Below, piece after piece: positions 1-11,496 of a stretch of DNA of 64,000 nt. The notes beneath the pieces are model-generated. The model was not told the origin of the DNA. It saw nothing but the letters and a program-made list of their open reading frames with translations, and searched no databases. The translations under genes and the position numbers were made by a program. The stretch is from Akebia trifoliata (taxonomy: Eukaryota > Streptophyta > Magnoliopsida > Ranunculales > Lardizabalaceae). Numbering within the stretch: the first letter of the stretch is position 1; each line of letters starts with the position of its first letter. Location of the stretch: the NCBI GenBank assembly GCA_017979445.1, contig CM030714.1, forward strand, positions 10,771,569 to 10,835,568. Direction: 5' to 3'.

Positions 1-890
1 CGAGTCAATTTATTATTTTCCTAGTTTGGTTAATCAATTAGTTTGTCTCTGATTAATTTGAATTAATTGTTTCCTTATCTAATTTTGACAATACGAAGAT
101 GGCAGAACTCTCAGAGGTACTCCAATGACAGACCAAAATAACAGAACGAAAGAAAATCAAAAGTAGAGAGTCATTTTTTTGTTGCATTTAAAAACCCTAG
201 ACAAACCTAACTTAAATAGAGATTAGAAAATAGAAGAGATATGTTCTCTCTAAATCACTTATCCCCGAACTCCAAAAGACTATCTCAACGAGTAGCAAAA
301 CAATGACACGTTTGAGATTCGTTAAACTCACAAAAGATATGTAGTAAAAAAAATAAGTCAAAGAAAAGAGAAAAGGAGTTGGATAAAATATTTAAAAGAA
401 AGATATGTGGTAAAAGAATAACACTATTTCGATTTTTTTCCCATTTTTTCGTTTTTTTCTTTTAACTTTTTCCCTTGCCGACTTATTCCCGAACCCCTAA
501 CTCGGTGACTATGCAATAGAGTCAAATCCTATGCTTCTAAAGCTTACACACTCCTATTACTCAAGCATCAAACACACTCTTATTTCACCTCTGGTCTCAA
601 TAAATTAATGTACTTTTATTTTTCCGACTGTAGTCCTACTGAAGCCATTAAAAGCAACAGTTGATTCTCATTTAGTGTTCTTCCAAAGCTTTCATTTTGC
701 ACTAAAACTCAACAATTCTTCCAAGATTGGTCTATATAGTAATTTCATGTCAACCTAGGTGCTTATACACCAATATTGTCGAACTGCACGGATGAAATGC
801 AACACCCTAGTAACTAATCTTACATCTATAGTTCCATAATAAACAAATCTAACACTTATAAATAAGAATTAACATGAAACTGGAATGCAA
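1..890. other. Left-edge non-coding DNA
   Basis: AT-rich sequence without a supported exon on either strand. If the candidate minus-strand gene at about 900-1320 is real, its remaining exons should lie here or beyond the left edge, but I could not find a convincing coding exon with splice sites. Confidence 0.4.
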
Positions 891-899
891 TTAAAAATA

Positions 900-1320
900 A
901 ATCAGTGAAATTTCTTCGTACCAGTTTTCTTCGCCGCCATACTCGTCTTCGATTACCACCATTTTGCGACAAATCCTGCCATTAATTAACCAAAGGAACG
1001 AATCAGAGACTAATTCAAGTGAAAACTCTACACCAGAGGGAACGAGAGAGAGAGAGATGACCTGTGCCTCAACGGATAAGTTCAAACGCCATGGATTTCT
1101 TGCTCTCACCTCGATCTTCAGAGACAGAGAGGGAAACAAAGGTGAAAAAATTAGGGTTTCCGCGGAAGCTTATTTAACTCACAATAGTGAGAAAAAATAC
1201 TTACAGACGAAAGCGAAGACGAATGCAGAAGAGATGAGGAGATGAAATGTACACTAGTGAGAGCCATTAAACAACTTCCTCAGTTTCTCGACCGAAACTT
1301 ATCGTGACTGTTCTTTTATA
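900..1320 (-). other. Candidate 5' end of a minus-strand gene
   Basis: Read on the minus strand, a TATAAAA box (1320-1314) precedes a pyrimidine-rich stretch typical of a plant leader. A GTAAGT donor follows at 1204, an acceptor CTGAAG just before 1115, possible donors at 1109 or 1061, and an acceptor ending GGCAG at 976. The exon starting at 975 contains ATGs giving either MVVIEDEYGGEENW up to a possible donor, or a short MAAKKTGTKKFH peptide ending in TGA. The latter faintly recalls the start of ribosomal protein eL30, but this is speculation. I see promoter and splice signals only; no protein family is recognised and no downstream exon was found. It may be a real first-exon region running off the left edge or a decayed gene fragment. 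Confidence 0.33.
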
Positions 1321-1423
1321 CGTTTGCTGCTCTACTTAAAAGACATCAAAACTACTGAAAAATAACTGAAATGCCACTTCTCCTTTGCTTGTACTTCGTA
1401 TTTAATTGGAGAGATGATTTTCT

Positions 1424-1622
1424 GACTCCCCCACGTAGCATACTCAAAATACTCTTCTGATGTGGCATGACCTAGAATCATATACCTTTTTGCCTCGGGA
1501 TACATATCCATATATATATTTATGGAGATGTACATTGTGAATCCCGATGAATAGAGATCTATGGTTATAGAACATGCCATATCAGGAGAGTATTTTAAGT
1601 ACCCCACGTGAGGGACTCGGGG
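1424..1622. repeat. Imperfect palindrome with CACGT ends
   Basis: A roughly 200-bp inverted repeat centred near 1520. The left arm (CCCCCACGTAGCATACTC, then AAAATACTCTTCTGATGTGG) pairs with the reverse complement of the right arm ending in CCCCACGTGAGGGACTC. An inner pair, CGGGATACATATCCATA and TATGGAGATGTACATT...TCCCG, continues the stem. It is probably a small foldback/MITE copy. Its position just upstream of the candidate minus-strand promoter also puts two ACGT-core (G-box-like) motifs there. Confidence 0.6.
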
Positions 1623-1629
1623 GATCACA

Positions 1630-2310
1630 ACTCATTTAATTGTTGCTTCTCTTTCAATCTTTTTTTTTTCTTTTTCATCTCTTTTCTACTCTTTTTTTTT
1701 TTTTTAATAATCTTTATATTATTTTAAAAAGAAAAAAATTAATTAAAAAAGTTATACATTATTTTGTAATTATTTAAAGAAAATCTCGAGAAATTATAAA
1801 TATAAAAAAGTAATAAATCGACAATCTGACAATTGGAACGTCAATTTTCAATCGACCCTATTTAATTATCTAAAATACCCTTTGACCATCAAAACCCAAT
1901 AGTCCAACTGTCAATTTTCTTTTCATATAATTCTCTAGTCATTCCCTCTCAAGTTCCTATTCGTACACAATTTTCGGCAAAATCGACACTTGAAACACCA
2001 ATAATGAAAGGTATGTTTTTAAATTTTTTTATAATTTTATGTATTTATTTAACTAAATTATATTATTTATTTTATTTCATTTTTATAAATATATTTATTT
2101 TATACTAAAAATGATAATATATTTTTCAATAAAATAATAGTATTAGAAATAAATAAAAATTATATTGGTTATTTAATTAAATTAGAAAATAAATAACAAC
2201 AATAAGACCTTTACTAGGTTCAAAATAGGACCTTCGAGGTAATTTATGCTTTGTTGTGCTTTAAAAAATAGTCTATTGTTAAGTTTGTATTTTTTTTTTT
2301 TTCCACTAGG
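1630..2310. other. AT-rich intergenic DNA
   Basis: Poly-T and AT-rich sequence. Part of it (about 1700-1830) resembles the reverse complement of about 7090-7210, which may be the ends of a large decayed DNA transposon. No gene is supported. An ATGAAAG followed by GTATGT near 2004 could be a tiny first exon but has no other support. Confidence 0.35.
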
Positions 2311-2316
2311 TTCAAA

Positions 2317-2403
2317 ATGGATGGAAAGAGAATTTATGTTTGTTGGTCTTGCAAACAACCTGGTCATTTTGCACCAAAATGTCCTAAGAAAGTTTCACGC
2401 TAA
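2317..2403 (+). CDS. Mini zinc-knuckle (CCHC) ORF or exon
   Basis: A 28-codon frame from ATG to TAA contains CWSCKQPGHFAPKC, which fits the CX2CX4HX4C zinc-knuckle pattern that binds single-stranded nucleic acid in retroviral-type Gag, MULE transposases and some plant RNA-binding proteins. It is preceded by a pyrimidine tract ending in CACTAG, a plausible 3' splice site, so it may be the last exon of something larger. About 110 bp downstream a short lysine-rich frame (TNKKSRTPSTKENK...) is open for some 30 codons, without a recognised domain. Either a transposon relic or an exon; low confidence that it is expressed. Confidence 0.3.
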   Translation: MDGKRIYVCWSCKQPGHFAPKCPKKVSR

Positions 2404-4260
2404 AATGTTATGATAGAACTATCATTTTCTATATTATCAAATCAAACATGCAGAATAAAGGTTGTCCATACCAGAAATACTTAAGAGATTGTGGATATTT
2501 CTTGTTTACTTGACAAATAAAAAGAGCAGGACACCATCAACAAAGGAAAACAAGGTTGCAAGGGAAGATCAAGCAAAATTATTCAATATTGATGAGTTTT
2601 CTTGTCTTTTTGGATAAACAACACAAGTAGCATTGGAGGATGAAGTGAAGGTGAAACTTTAAATCGATCTAACTACAACATTTAGGAGGCCTCGTGAAGA
2701 AAAATAATTTTTAATATGAAAATTGTAAATATTTTATTATTTGTATCAATATTTGAGATATTTTATTATATAAATTAATTGAATTTGAAGACAATGTGAC
2801 CTGGGATATTTTGTTAAGTTAATATATATTCTCACTAGATGGTGTGTCACAACGTAATATGGTATAAATGTAATTTTGTAAGTCTTTTAAGTATTTTCTA
2901 AGAAATTTGGAAGAAAAGTTGTCAAGATGTAGATAGAAACAGAAGAAAAAGATTACATTGAGAACAAAGAAATGAGACTAACACTAATAAAAAAAACAAC
3001 AATTAAACAAGATAAATAGGATTCCTAACATCAACAACAAAGCACTACTCATGACAATCGTCTACTAAGATATATAATATATATCACTGGTATCACTTTT
3101 ATTAGTCGTATAGTATGGTGAACACAGTTTATCGTGTCGTAAACCACGTAGCCGCATTCTTACATTCTCTTCTTCAATGTGCTCCAGTGCTTGATCAAAT
3201 GCAAACAGTGTATTGCTCGTCGTAATTTTATGGATTTACTTATGTTGTTATTGAGATAAATTTAATGAAACAATACTTGTTTTGGCAAGTAGGAATCGTC
3301 CATGGGGAGGTGAGGTTTCCAAAATTAAAATGGAAATTCAACTTAAGAGCAAGAAAGTTACCAAACCAATTTATATTTGGAAAGTTGACAACTAAGGAAT
3401 TAAATATATAATTTAAAGACAAGAAAGTAAATAACAGAATTCAAATACACGAAAGTAAATAACAAAAATGAAAATAAGTAAAAACAGAAAGTAAAGTTGT
3501 CTAGGAGATTGAATCCTCCATGAGACAAGTACTAATTAACTTAGCATTTAGATTATGTCATTTTATTACTTAGGTTAAGATCGCGTTAGCGATTCTTAAT
3601 CCGAAAAGTAAGATTTTAAGTTCATAAGTCCATAAATTTGGAATCCAAATCTAAGATTCCCTTTCCTTCTCGAGTTGTAATTCTCAATGATTCTCTATCA
3701 TTTCGAGCATCAACTATAAATGGATTTAATCCAACAATGAAAGATCACAATGTGTGTGGAGAATAAGGAAAACTACTTAACTTAATTTTAAGCAACAAGA
3801 AAGTGGAATCTACTATTCATCAAATTATCTAAGAGATAATTTAACTACTAAGCTAACCGGATACTCGCTCATGGCTTCCTCAATTCCCTAGACAGGAAGA
3901 GTCTAGTCGGAGGTCATCGTAATAAAAAAAATAAAGTATTAAAGGAAATAAAAGAGAGAAGACATGGAGAAAAAGGAAAGCTTGATCAATTATTTAATTA
4001 CAATTTTCATGATGACCCTAATTACTTTTACAACAAAATTAAACTAAAATTAAAAATGAAATTAAGAAGAAAGGGGGAAGGATAGTTGGACAAAATTTAG
4101 GTGTTAAGATGTTTTAGATGCGTTTTTTGACTTAGACTTGGGGGTTATTTATAGGATTTGAAGAAGTGAAATAGTGGAGGATAATGGGGTGTGAAGTGGA
4201 GAACATTAAGGGCAAATGGGTTGAGGTAACAAGGTGAATGGAATGATGATGAGAAAATTT
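2404..4260. repeat. Unclassified, probably retrotransposon-derived DNA
   Basis: No coding region supported. About 3290-4010 has the look of decayed LTR-retrotransposon non-coding sequence: long A-rich stretches with repeated GAAAGTAAATAACA-like words. No terminal repeats or target duplications could be found. Confidence 0.25.
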
Positions 4261-4353
4261 AAGTAAGTCCTAGTCAATTGTCTTTTGAGAATTAGGTAAG
4301 TCTAGGTTAATTGTCTTTTGCAAATTAAATAAGTCTTAGTCAATGATCTATTG
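4261..4353 (+). repeat. Three-copy 34-bp tandem repeat
   Basis: Three diverged copies of a unit starting AAGTAAGTCCTAGTCAATTG, then GGTAAGTCTAGGTTAATTG, then AATAAGTCTTAGTCAATGA, each followed by TCTTTTG or TCTATTG. Function unknown. Confidence 0.6.
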
Positions 4354-5626
4354 GATTTTGACTTGACCTTGGGCTTAATAATGAACCTGGACTTGAGGTT
4401 ACATGAGTTACAATGCCCCAAAGGTCTTTTACAGTATTAATACAATAGCCCAAAGGCTTTAACTAGGGTTACACAAGCCTTGTTTACTTGATCTAATCCA
4501 GTTATGTCCGAACTCAATTATCTCATATTTGGTCATATTTTCTGATCTCATTTTCTTCATTAAACTTGTAAATTTTTTCATTATGTTTTAAACGAATCCA
4601 AGTTTGCTCAATTTCGACATTGAAACAAAAAAGTTATGTTCATTTTACGAGCGTTGCATATAAGCTTATATCATCAATATTACTCTCGGAAAAAGTGATA
4701 ATTTTTTGCATTTTCTGATTTCTTTGACCTAGCCTTTCATACTATTCATTCTCGTTCCGATTACGATTCTATGAAAAATAACAAACATTATTTATTAATT
4801 CTTAAATTTTACATTTTAACAATGTTTTCAGAAAATATAAACGTGATGGTGTTTGTACATCCATTTCGGTAATGCTCGGGTTATTAACTAGAAATCCTAT
4901 TACTTTCACGACTATTAGGTACTAGAAAAGCATATTTATGGGTACCGATCATGTATTCTTATATGTATTTTATTATTTCTTGAGAAAATTGTATCTAATG
5001 CCACACATTTCTATTATAAGACATGATGTTTCTCGTAGTAACGAATGCCATTATTCATTTCGTTAGTTGAAAAACTCTTTAATTGATTCGATGGTTGCTA
5101 CGTGTTCTCTCATATATCATCCGAGCTATCTTTTGAGTTTTTTGTCCAATTATCCAAGTAGTTGTATCTTTCTTCATTATTACTCTCTTTATCATTCGAC
5201 AGTTCAATATCTTCTTGTGATTCATCACTTAATATCAATAGGAAAGTTGGAACGAGACACTTTGTTTCAAGTGAGGAAGATGAGGTCCATTTGAATTATT
5301 TATGAATTTTCCTTTTATAGAGCCCTAATTCATTGAGTGTAAGTCAATCAAAGTTGTTGTATATTAATAACTTATTAAGTTGTAAGTGTTAAGTCACATG
5401 GAAAGCTGAACCAATCAATTAAAGTAGTGTTAAGTCTTATTTGAATGTCAATGTTAAGTCATGTGCACATTGTGTAATTGGTTGCTTGGTTAAGCTCATC
5501 AGGTAAGAACCTATGGATACTATGAGCAAGTTGATATCCTACTCATTGACTTAATTACATAAATTATTTACTAGCTCCAACCAGCATTTCTTTCAAGAGA
5601 AAGTATAAATGCAGATAAATAATTAA
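4354..5626. other. Unassigned intergenic DNA
   Basis: No supported gene. A 75-codon open frame at 5067-5294 (+) has no recognisable domain and unremarkable composition; I treat it as chance. The part near 4370-4500 with repeated CCCAAAGG words resembles plant Gypsy LTR sequence, but no ends are visible. Confidence 0.25.
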
Positions 5627-5736
5627 GAGAGTTGTTATTGGCATCACAACTTTTACTTATTACACTCCAATTAAAAATAAATGAAATAAGTGAATGGGTT
5701 GTAACACGTTAAAGTTGGGGTCCAATATTATCTCTC
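5627..5736. mobile_element. Short MITE, copy 1
   Basis: A 110-bp element beginning GAGAGTTGTTATTGGCATCA and ending in the inverted form ...TTGGGGTCCAATATTATCTCTC. It belongs to a family with copies at 5923-6034 and 61094-61218 and partial copies near 6952-7027 and 18500-18640. The terminal inverted repeat is about 40 bp. No transposase is encoded. A clear target-site duplication was not resolved, so superfamily is open. Confidence 0.7.
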
Positions 5737-5922
5737 ATCATTAACCGTGATTCACAAAATAAAAAATAAAATAATTATAATATAAATTAATAATTACTAT
5801 TTTAAAATAATATAAAATATAAATAAATATTTTAACAATATTATTTTATTTATTTTTAAAACATTACTTTATGTAAGTCATTTATAATAAAAGTTAATAA
5901 TTACTTTAACAACATAATAATA

Positions 5923-6034
5923 GAGAGTTGCTATTGGCATCCCAACTTTTACTTATTACACCCCAATTAAAAATAAAGAAAATAAGGAAATGCTAGGGAA
6001 TAAGTAAAAGTTAAGGTGCCAATAAAAGCTCTCT
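5923..6034. mobile_element. Short MITE, copy 2
   Basis: A 112-bp element with terminal inverted repeats GAGAGTTGCTATTGGCATCC and, at the other end, ...AGTTAAGGTGCCAATAAAAGCTCTCT. It is about 90% like copy 1. Flanks CATAATAAT and CATATTATT might be a degenerate 9-bp target duplication, which would fit a Mutator-type MITE, but this is weak. Confidence 0.75.
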
Positions 6035-6139
6035 TTCATATTATTTTTTTGCAAGATTTCTATTTTTTGGGTTTAAAATTTTGTATGAGCCCAATAATAA
6101 TTCTAAAAAACTATTGAAATCGATTGAACGAGTGTTATA

Positions 6140-6895
6140 AAATTGGGGAAATTACTAAAAGAAGGTTAAATATTTTAATATTTACAAAATATAATATATT
6201 TTTTTCAAAAATTATCAAAAACGAATTAAGTCGTTGGACTGTCTAGCTTTTTAGTAACTCGTTGGATTGTCTGTGTTAAAATGCATTGCTTTACCAAAAA
6301 TACCCTTGGAATAGTTAAAACACTCGACTGTCTAGCGTTTTATTGCTTGTTTTACTAGTAGTTATATAAGCACCCCACAAATTAATAAGGGCAACCCACA
6401 CCATAGCTGAATTTTTTTGTCTTATATGGGCTAAAAATTTCGGAATGAGCTGATTTTTGGTGATGATGATTTCTATGATGAGGAGATCTTCCCCACCAAA
6501 AATCAGCCCATCACGAAACTTTTCACCCTATCAAAACAAGTTCAAGAACCGTGCATCGTTTTTTGTAAACCAACTTTGATGGAGTTAGAAGTTTCATAAT
6601 GGGCTGATTTTTGCTGAGTATGATCTCCTCATCATAGAGATCATTATCACCAAAAATTATCTCATTTCGAAACTATTAAGCCATATAAGACAAAAACAAT
6701 TGGCTATGGTGTGGGTTGCCCCTATTAATTCTTGGGGTGCTTTTATAATTACATTTAAAACGTTGGACAGTCCAACGAATTACCAAAACACTTAATTCAT
6801 TTTTGATAATTTTTGAAAATATAGATATTTTTTTTGTAAATATTAAAATATTTAATTCTCTTTTAGTAATTTTCCCTATAATATTTTGTAATGGT
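6140..6895. mobile_element. Long foldback (inverted-repeat) element
   Basis: The two halves are reverse complements over roughly 300-370 bp each, with the centre near 6525. Outer arm segments carry GAAATTACTAAAAGAAGG and, on the right, the complement of CTCTTTTAGTAATTTTCC. Both halves contain the GGCAACCCACACCATAGC block and the GATGAGGAGATC block in opposite orientation. The left arm has about 100 bp extra. No transposase is encoded. The core recurs in intron 2 of the KH gene (about 45355-45605), so this is a dispersed family. Confidence 0.8.
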
Positions 6896-6951
6896 GAGAT
6901 AGTAATTTGAGCCAAACCTTTGTAACATTTGAATGGTGTATTTTAATCTTT

Positions 6952-7027
6952 AATTAGGGTGTGGTAAATAATTTAAGAAATAGGGGTGTAATAAGTAAAA
7001 ATTGGGGTGCTAATAAACAACAACTTG
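6952..7027. mobile_element. Partial copy of the short MITE family
   Basis: Ends in GTAATAAGTAAAAATTGGGG, then TGCTAATAAACAACAACTT, the right terminus of the MITE family at 5627 and 5923. The left terminus is absent, unless the element is the whole 5923-7027 interval with the foldback nested inside. Confidence 0.5.
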
Positions 7028-7029
7028 AA

Positions 7030-9977
7030 AATCAACGGTTGTCCAAACGTCAATTTTAGAGGGGGTAATATTATCCAGTTGAAAATTGGTGATGTGACCA
7101 CCGATCTATTATATTTTTATAATTTCTTGAGAATTATTATTTATTTAATAATTATGAAATAATATATTTTAAAAAAAAATTTTCCCTTAAAAAATATCGA
7201 TTTTAGTATTTTAAAAATAAAAAAACAAGAATCTCCACAAATTACATTAAATGTTGGGCTCAAGGCACCTTGAAATCCAATCAAGTCGATTCCATGAATT
7301 TTAAGACTATGAAATAAAAACATCATTAATATTTTGTATAAATTTTTTTATCCATCTAAACATAAATTTCTTCCTATTTTCTTCTTCTTTTGATCAGAAT
7401 CATTATTTTCTCAATCTTCTTCATTCTCTTTAGAATTCATTTTCATATCTTTTTTTGGCATCTTCAACTATTCTTTTCTTTGTTTCCCTATAAACAGTCT
7501 CTATTGCCTCATTCTTAATAGTATAATTTCAAAATAATTTTAGACTCTCTCAAATTGTGCAATGAGTGAAGATAATGTTAGAAAAAATAGTATGGAAGGA
7601 ATAAAATATTGAATAAAAACTTGTACAAGATTGACTGTTCTTCAAGGCACGTTGTAATGACGTTTTCTTTAAATGTTATTTGTCCCCTTCTGAAATTAAG
7701 TTGAGAATTCAAAAAAACAAACACATTCCCAAGATACAAAGAAGCCTAGTCACTCTTTTATCTCCCACTATTTTTGCACTAACATAAAAATATTCGAATA
7801 CTAAGAAATTATGCCAAAGAAAAGAGAGAGAGATTTGAAAATACAAAAAATCTGTAATTTTCATTATAGTTGAAAGGGTTTTAAAATTTTGAATTTATAG
7901 AGTGATTGTGTATCTTTGAATAGGCACAATGATTGTTATTTTAACAGTCATCTAAAGATTTTATTAGATCATCACACTCTTTTGGAACAGACACCAATAG
8001 TTGCAGAAATTTTATTGACCCACAATTAAATTTGTTTGACTTACGATCATACCTATTGACAAGTCATTAAGCTGTCAAACCATGTTGACCCACAGTCTTG
8101 ACCACGATTAACCACTTTGAACCAGTAATCAACCTGATTGTCTATCTAATAGTTACTATCGAACTTTGGCGGTACACTTAGAAAATAGGAAAGGGCTCCT
8201 CAAAGCTCCTTACAACAATGTGTACATAGTGCAAAATGCGCTTCTAAAGCATCCTAAACCTGTAATCGTCTTTTCGCACGATGCGTGTGCGCGAACGCGG
8301 CGACAAACCTCTATTATGCACACACCATAATGTCTTTCTACTAAAATAACAATTATTATAAATAAGAAGTTGTTTATAAACTTGAGGTAAGTCTTACTCC
8401 TATTCACTACGAGGCTAAATAAAATAGAAGTTTAAAGTTAAGTCTCCACGATACTAAAAGTTTTTCAATGAAATTTGAATTATCTAAATAATAAAAAAAA
8501 ACATTTGAAATTTTTAAAATGATACTAGTAGTTTAAAAGTACAATTACTTTTAAACAAACATTTTTGAAATTCAAATTTTAGAAATTTTAAAATAAATTA
8601 TAAATTTTATAAATCAAAATTAAATAGAAAATTTCTAAGAAATGAAGGACTAGACAAGGTCTTATGATATTTTTTACACGTAAACCCTCATTTTCTCTTT
8701 CAAAGAATTAACGGAAGGTTTAGGCATTTTCCCGTTTCTTGCAAGAGGTAACACTACTTATGATATTTATATCAAAGGATAACACTAGTTTTACAATAAT
8801 AATAAAAATGTTATATTTTTGTGATTACATTGCTTTCCAGGGGGGATCCTAAAAAACCTTTACTTTAGATTGGCAAGGTATTGTCTATAATATCTCACGT
8901 GGATGAAAAAGATCGAGCTAATTGGGTGAATATGCTATATCCAAATGGAATATGTTACAATATTACAAAAACTTTGTAAAAATCACCCTCCTCCAAATCA
9001 CATCTGATGTAGGAATTATAAGAAATCAGATTAAGAACTGTAGACATCCAAAATCACACGACCTTTGAATTCTAATCTCGAAGAGTCCAAGAGAAAATTG
9101 TTGAGAGGAGAGAAAAAGAAAAAAAAATTCTGATAATTTTGGAAAAAATGGATAATCCAAAGAGAGGTGGGCCCAACGAACAAAAATTTCAACCAACCTT
9201 AAAAAGTAAATTTTGGTCAAATCCAACTTCAAATTTGGACTCAAAGCGCCCAAAAATCATGGGAACGTCTGTATGCACGCCTCGTAACTCCAAATAGTCA
9301 AATTTACCAAAATACCCTAAAAATCTTGTAAAATTATCAAATACCCCTATGAATGCCAACCACTCGTGTTCATGACCAACAACAAATCACCATTTTGACT
9401 ACTAAAACACTCAAAAATCTCTCTCATGTCACCTCTCGTCATTTTCTATCACTTCCTACAATCATTATCATTCCCATACCTATGTCATTCTTAATACCTT
9501 ACCTCCTTTACTTCTTACAAACCTATCACACATCCCTTACCTCCCCTCTCTTCCCTCAACCATTCCAACCCGTTCTCATCCTCCATAAAAAGAAATACAT
9601 TCAAAATGACAAAAATGGTGTTAATTTTTGGATTGGAACTTGGAGCAAAAACTTAGGGAACTTAAAAGGAAAAGAAAGATTTAAAAAAGAAGAAAGTTTA
9701 AAAAATCAAGCCAAAATTTCCATTCTCCCAAGCCCCACGCATACACTCCCCCTTTTTATTATTATTCTCTTCTACCCATTTTTAAATACCATTCAAATTC
9801 TAAAAGGGGAAGGCATTTGAAGAAAAAAATAAGGTGTCTGTGAAGATCATATACAAAATACATAGCTTTACTCTTCTACTTAGTCTGTGTGCATGTGTGT
9901 GTATCATAGCTCAACAACATTTCTATCAATTTATTTTTCAAATTGTAAAAGAAAAATAGAAAAAAAAAATCAAAAGG
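7030..9977. other. Long gene-poor stretch
   Basis: No supported gene. The region contains AT-rich DNA; a stretch near 8000-8160 rich in TTGAC words; and 9030-9340, which resembles decayed retrotransposon sequence. An open frame at 9353-9820 (+) of 155 codons has low-complexity Leu/Ile/Pro/Thr composition, no recognisable domain and no good gene signals; I do not call it a gene. Confidence 0.3.
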
Positions 9978-10044
9978 ATGATCGAATTCATTGGATCTTG
10001 GATTTTAGGAAGCTACAAGGAATTGCATGCATTTGAACTTACAG
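9978..10044 (+). CDS. Candidate orphan first coding exon
   Basis: ATG in a favourable context (AAAGGATGATC) opens a 22-codon frame MIEFIGSWILGSYKELHAFE... that ends exactly at ACAG|GTAAGT, a near-perfect plant 5' splice site. A transcribed-leader-like stretch precedes it. A possible next exon starts after the acceptor ...AACACAG near 10122 and stays open to a TAG at about 10222, overlapping another potential donor (AAAG|GTTAGA). I do not recognise the protein. The Copia insertion at 10551 would lie just downstream and could have disrupted the gene. Confidence 0.25.
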
Positions 10045-10550
10045 GTAAGTTGTGAGATTTTCCTTTTTAGTTTATGTGTGTTTTATTACATTTTTGGCAC
10101 TAAAAAAAAAAAAAAAAACACAGTCACTGTCAACATTCATAACAGTGACCGAAGAGTGGTGGTTGCACCGAGCCTAATCCTATTGATGATTTTGGTGGAC
10201 GAAGTTGGGTACAACAAAGGTTAGAAGGTGCCCCTATTTTAAAGTTAAAAAAAAAAAAAAAAACCTTACAAGACACAGAACGTGTTCTATAATGTAAGAA
10301 CAACTCCAAGCGTGCTTCAAAACTTCAAATATAGAGGTGATGGCATCTGAACCAAATTCCAACCGTCCTTCAAAATGAAGGAAACCCTTCTAAATTACTA
10401 TTCATTGCTTCAAATATGAAGGGGAGAGAAGATTTGAAGCTCCACTTCCATCACTATTTATATTTCATAAATCCTATTGTGTCCCTTTTTTTGTGTATAT
10501 GTCAAGTTTAGAGTCCTCTTTTCATGTAACATGATTTAAATATCACTTTT

Positions 10551-11450
10551 TGTTGAAAAATTCATAGTTTTATCTTGTAATCTATTCTTATGCTTTGTTG
10601 GAGGCAAGATTTGAACTCAAGACCTCTTGAGTATTATTTGTAAAATGTAGAGATTTCCTCGATTGTTGAAACATAAGCTAAAAATATTTTTTTTCTTTTT
10701 TGTATAAGTTGAAGTCAAATATTCTCTTAGCTTTCTTATTTGTGAGAATTGTATAGATAACTCTTCCAAATTTTAGTCTCACATCGGATAAATACAAGAG
10801 TGGTGCTCATCTAATAAAATATCCCACTCTTTCACTTGCTTGAATGTGGATGAGAAAGAGAGTGGACATCGCGGACACATAGGGGCCCAATGTATCATGG
10901 GGCTACAATCCATTGTGTTTGGGGCCAATCCAATAAAAAACCTGAATGTGTGTGTGTGCATTTGACACGCAAGCAAGGGGGTGCAAATCTTGAATTTAAG
11001 CTTCACATGGATGCGTGTAAAAGGCCCAAATGTCTCAGGTCATTTAAGTCTCAAACGTCCATCTCCCTCTTTAATCCATTCATCCGTTGGGTTTCCGTTA
11101 TATTAGAGAAGTATGGCCTAGAGGTCAGCAAAATAGAAAATAACTTTCTAATCTCTTACTTTTTATTCTTTGTTCGAGTATACTAGACCGATCGAGTTCG
11201 TTGTAAACTTGCTGTTTCAAGTATACAACTAGCTAGATCATGACTGTTGAATCTTGAAAACCAACCACTAGAGCCTTTTCTTTTACACTGTGGGTATCAT
11301 CCTAAAGGGGTGCGAATTTGGTCTTAAGGATAACTACTCTTTCATGCCTCAATCACATCAAAATTGATAAGTTCTTTCCAATCTACACTTTCTACAATCT
11401 ATTTTTTGGATTTAGAATATTTGTTTCAAGAACACAGAATATCTTCAACA
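10551..11450 (+). repeat. 5' LTR of Copia A
   Basis: Starts TGTTGAAAAATTC at the insertion boundary and ends ATCTTCAACA. It aligns along its full length to 17537-18409 with numerous substitutions, so the insertion is not recent. It includes a CACATCGGATAAATACAAGA block shared by the 3' LTR. Confidence 0.9.
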
Positions 11451-11496
11451 ATTTTAAAATCAAAATTTTCATTATCTACTGTTTAAATCTTGAATC

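Noticed and set aside
9353..9820. 155-codon open frame on the + strand
   Set aside because: Low-complexity composition, no domain, no supporting promoter or splice structure; likely chance in a C/A-rich stretch.
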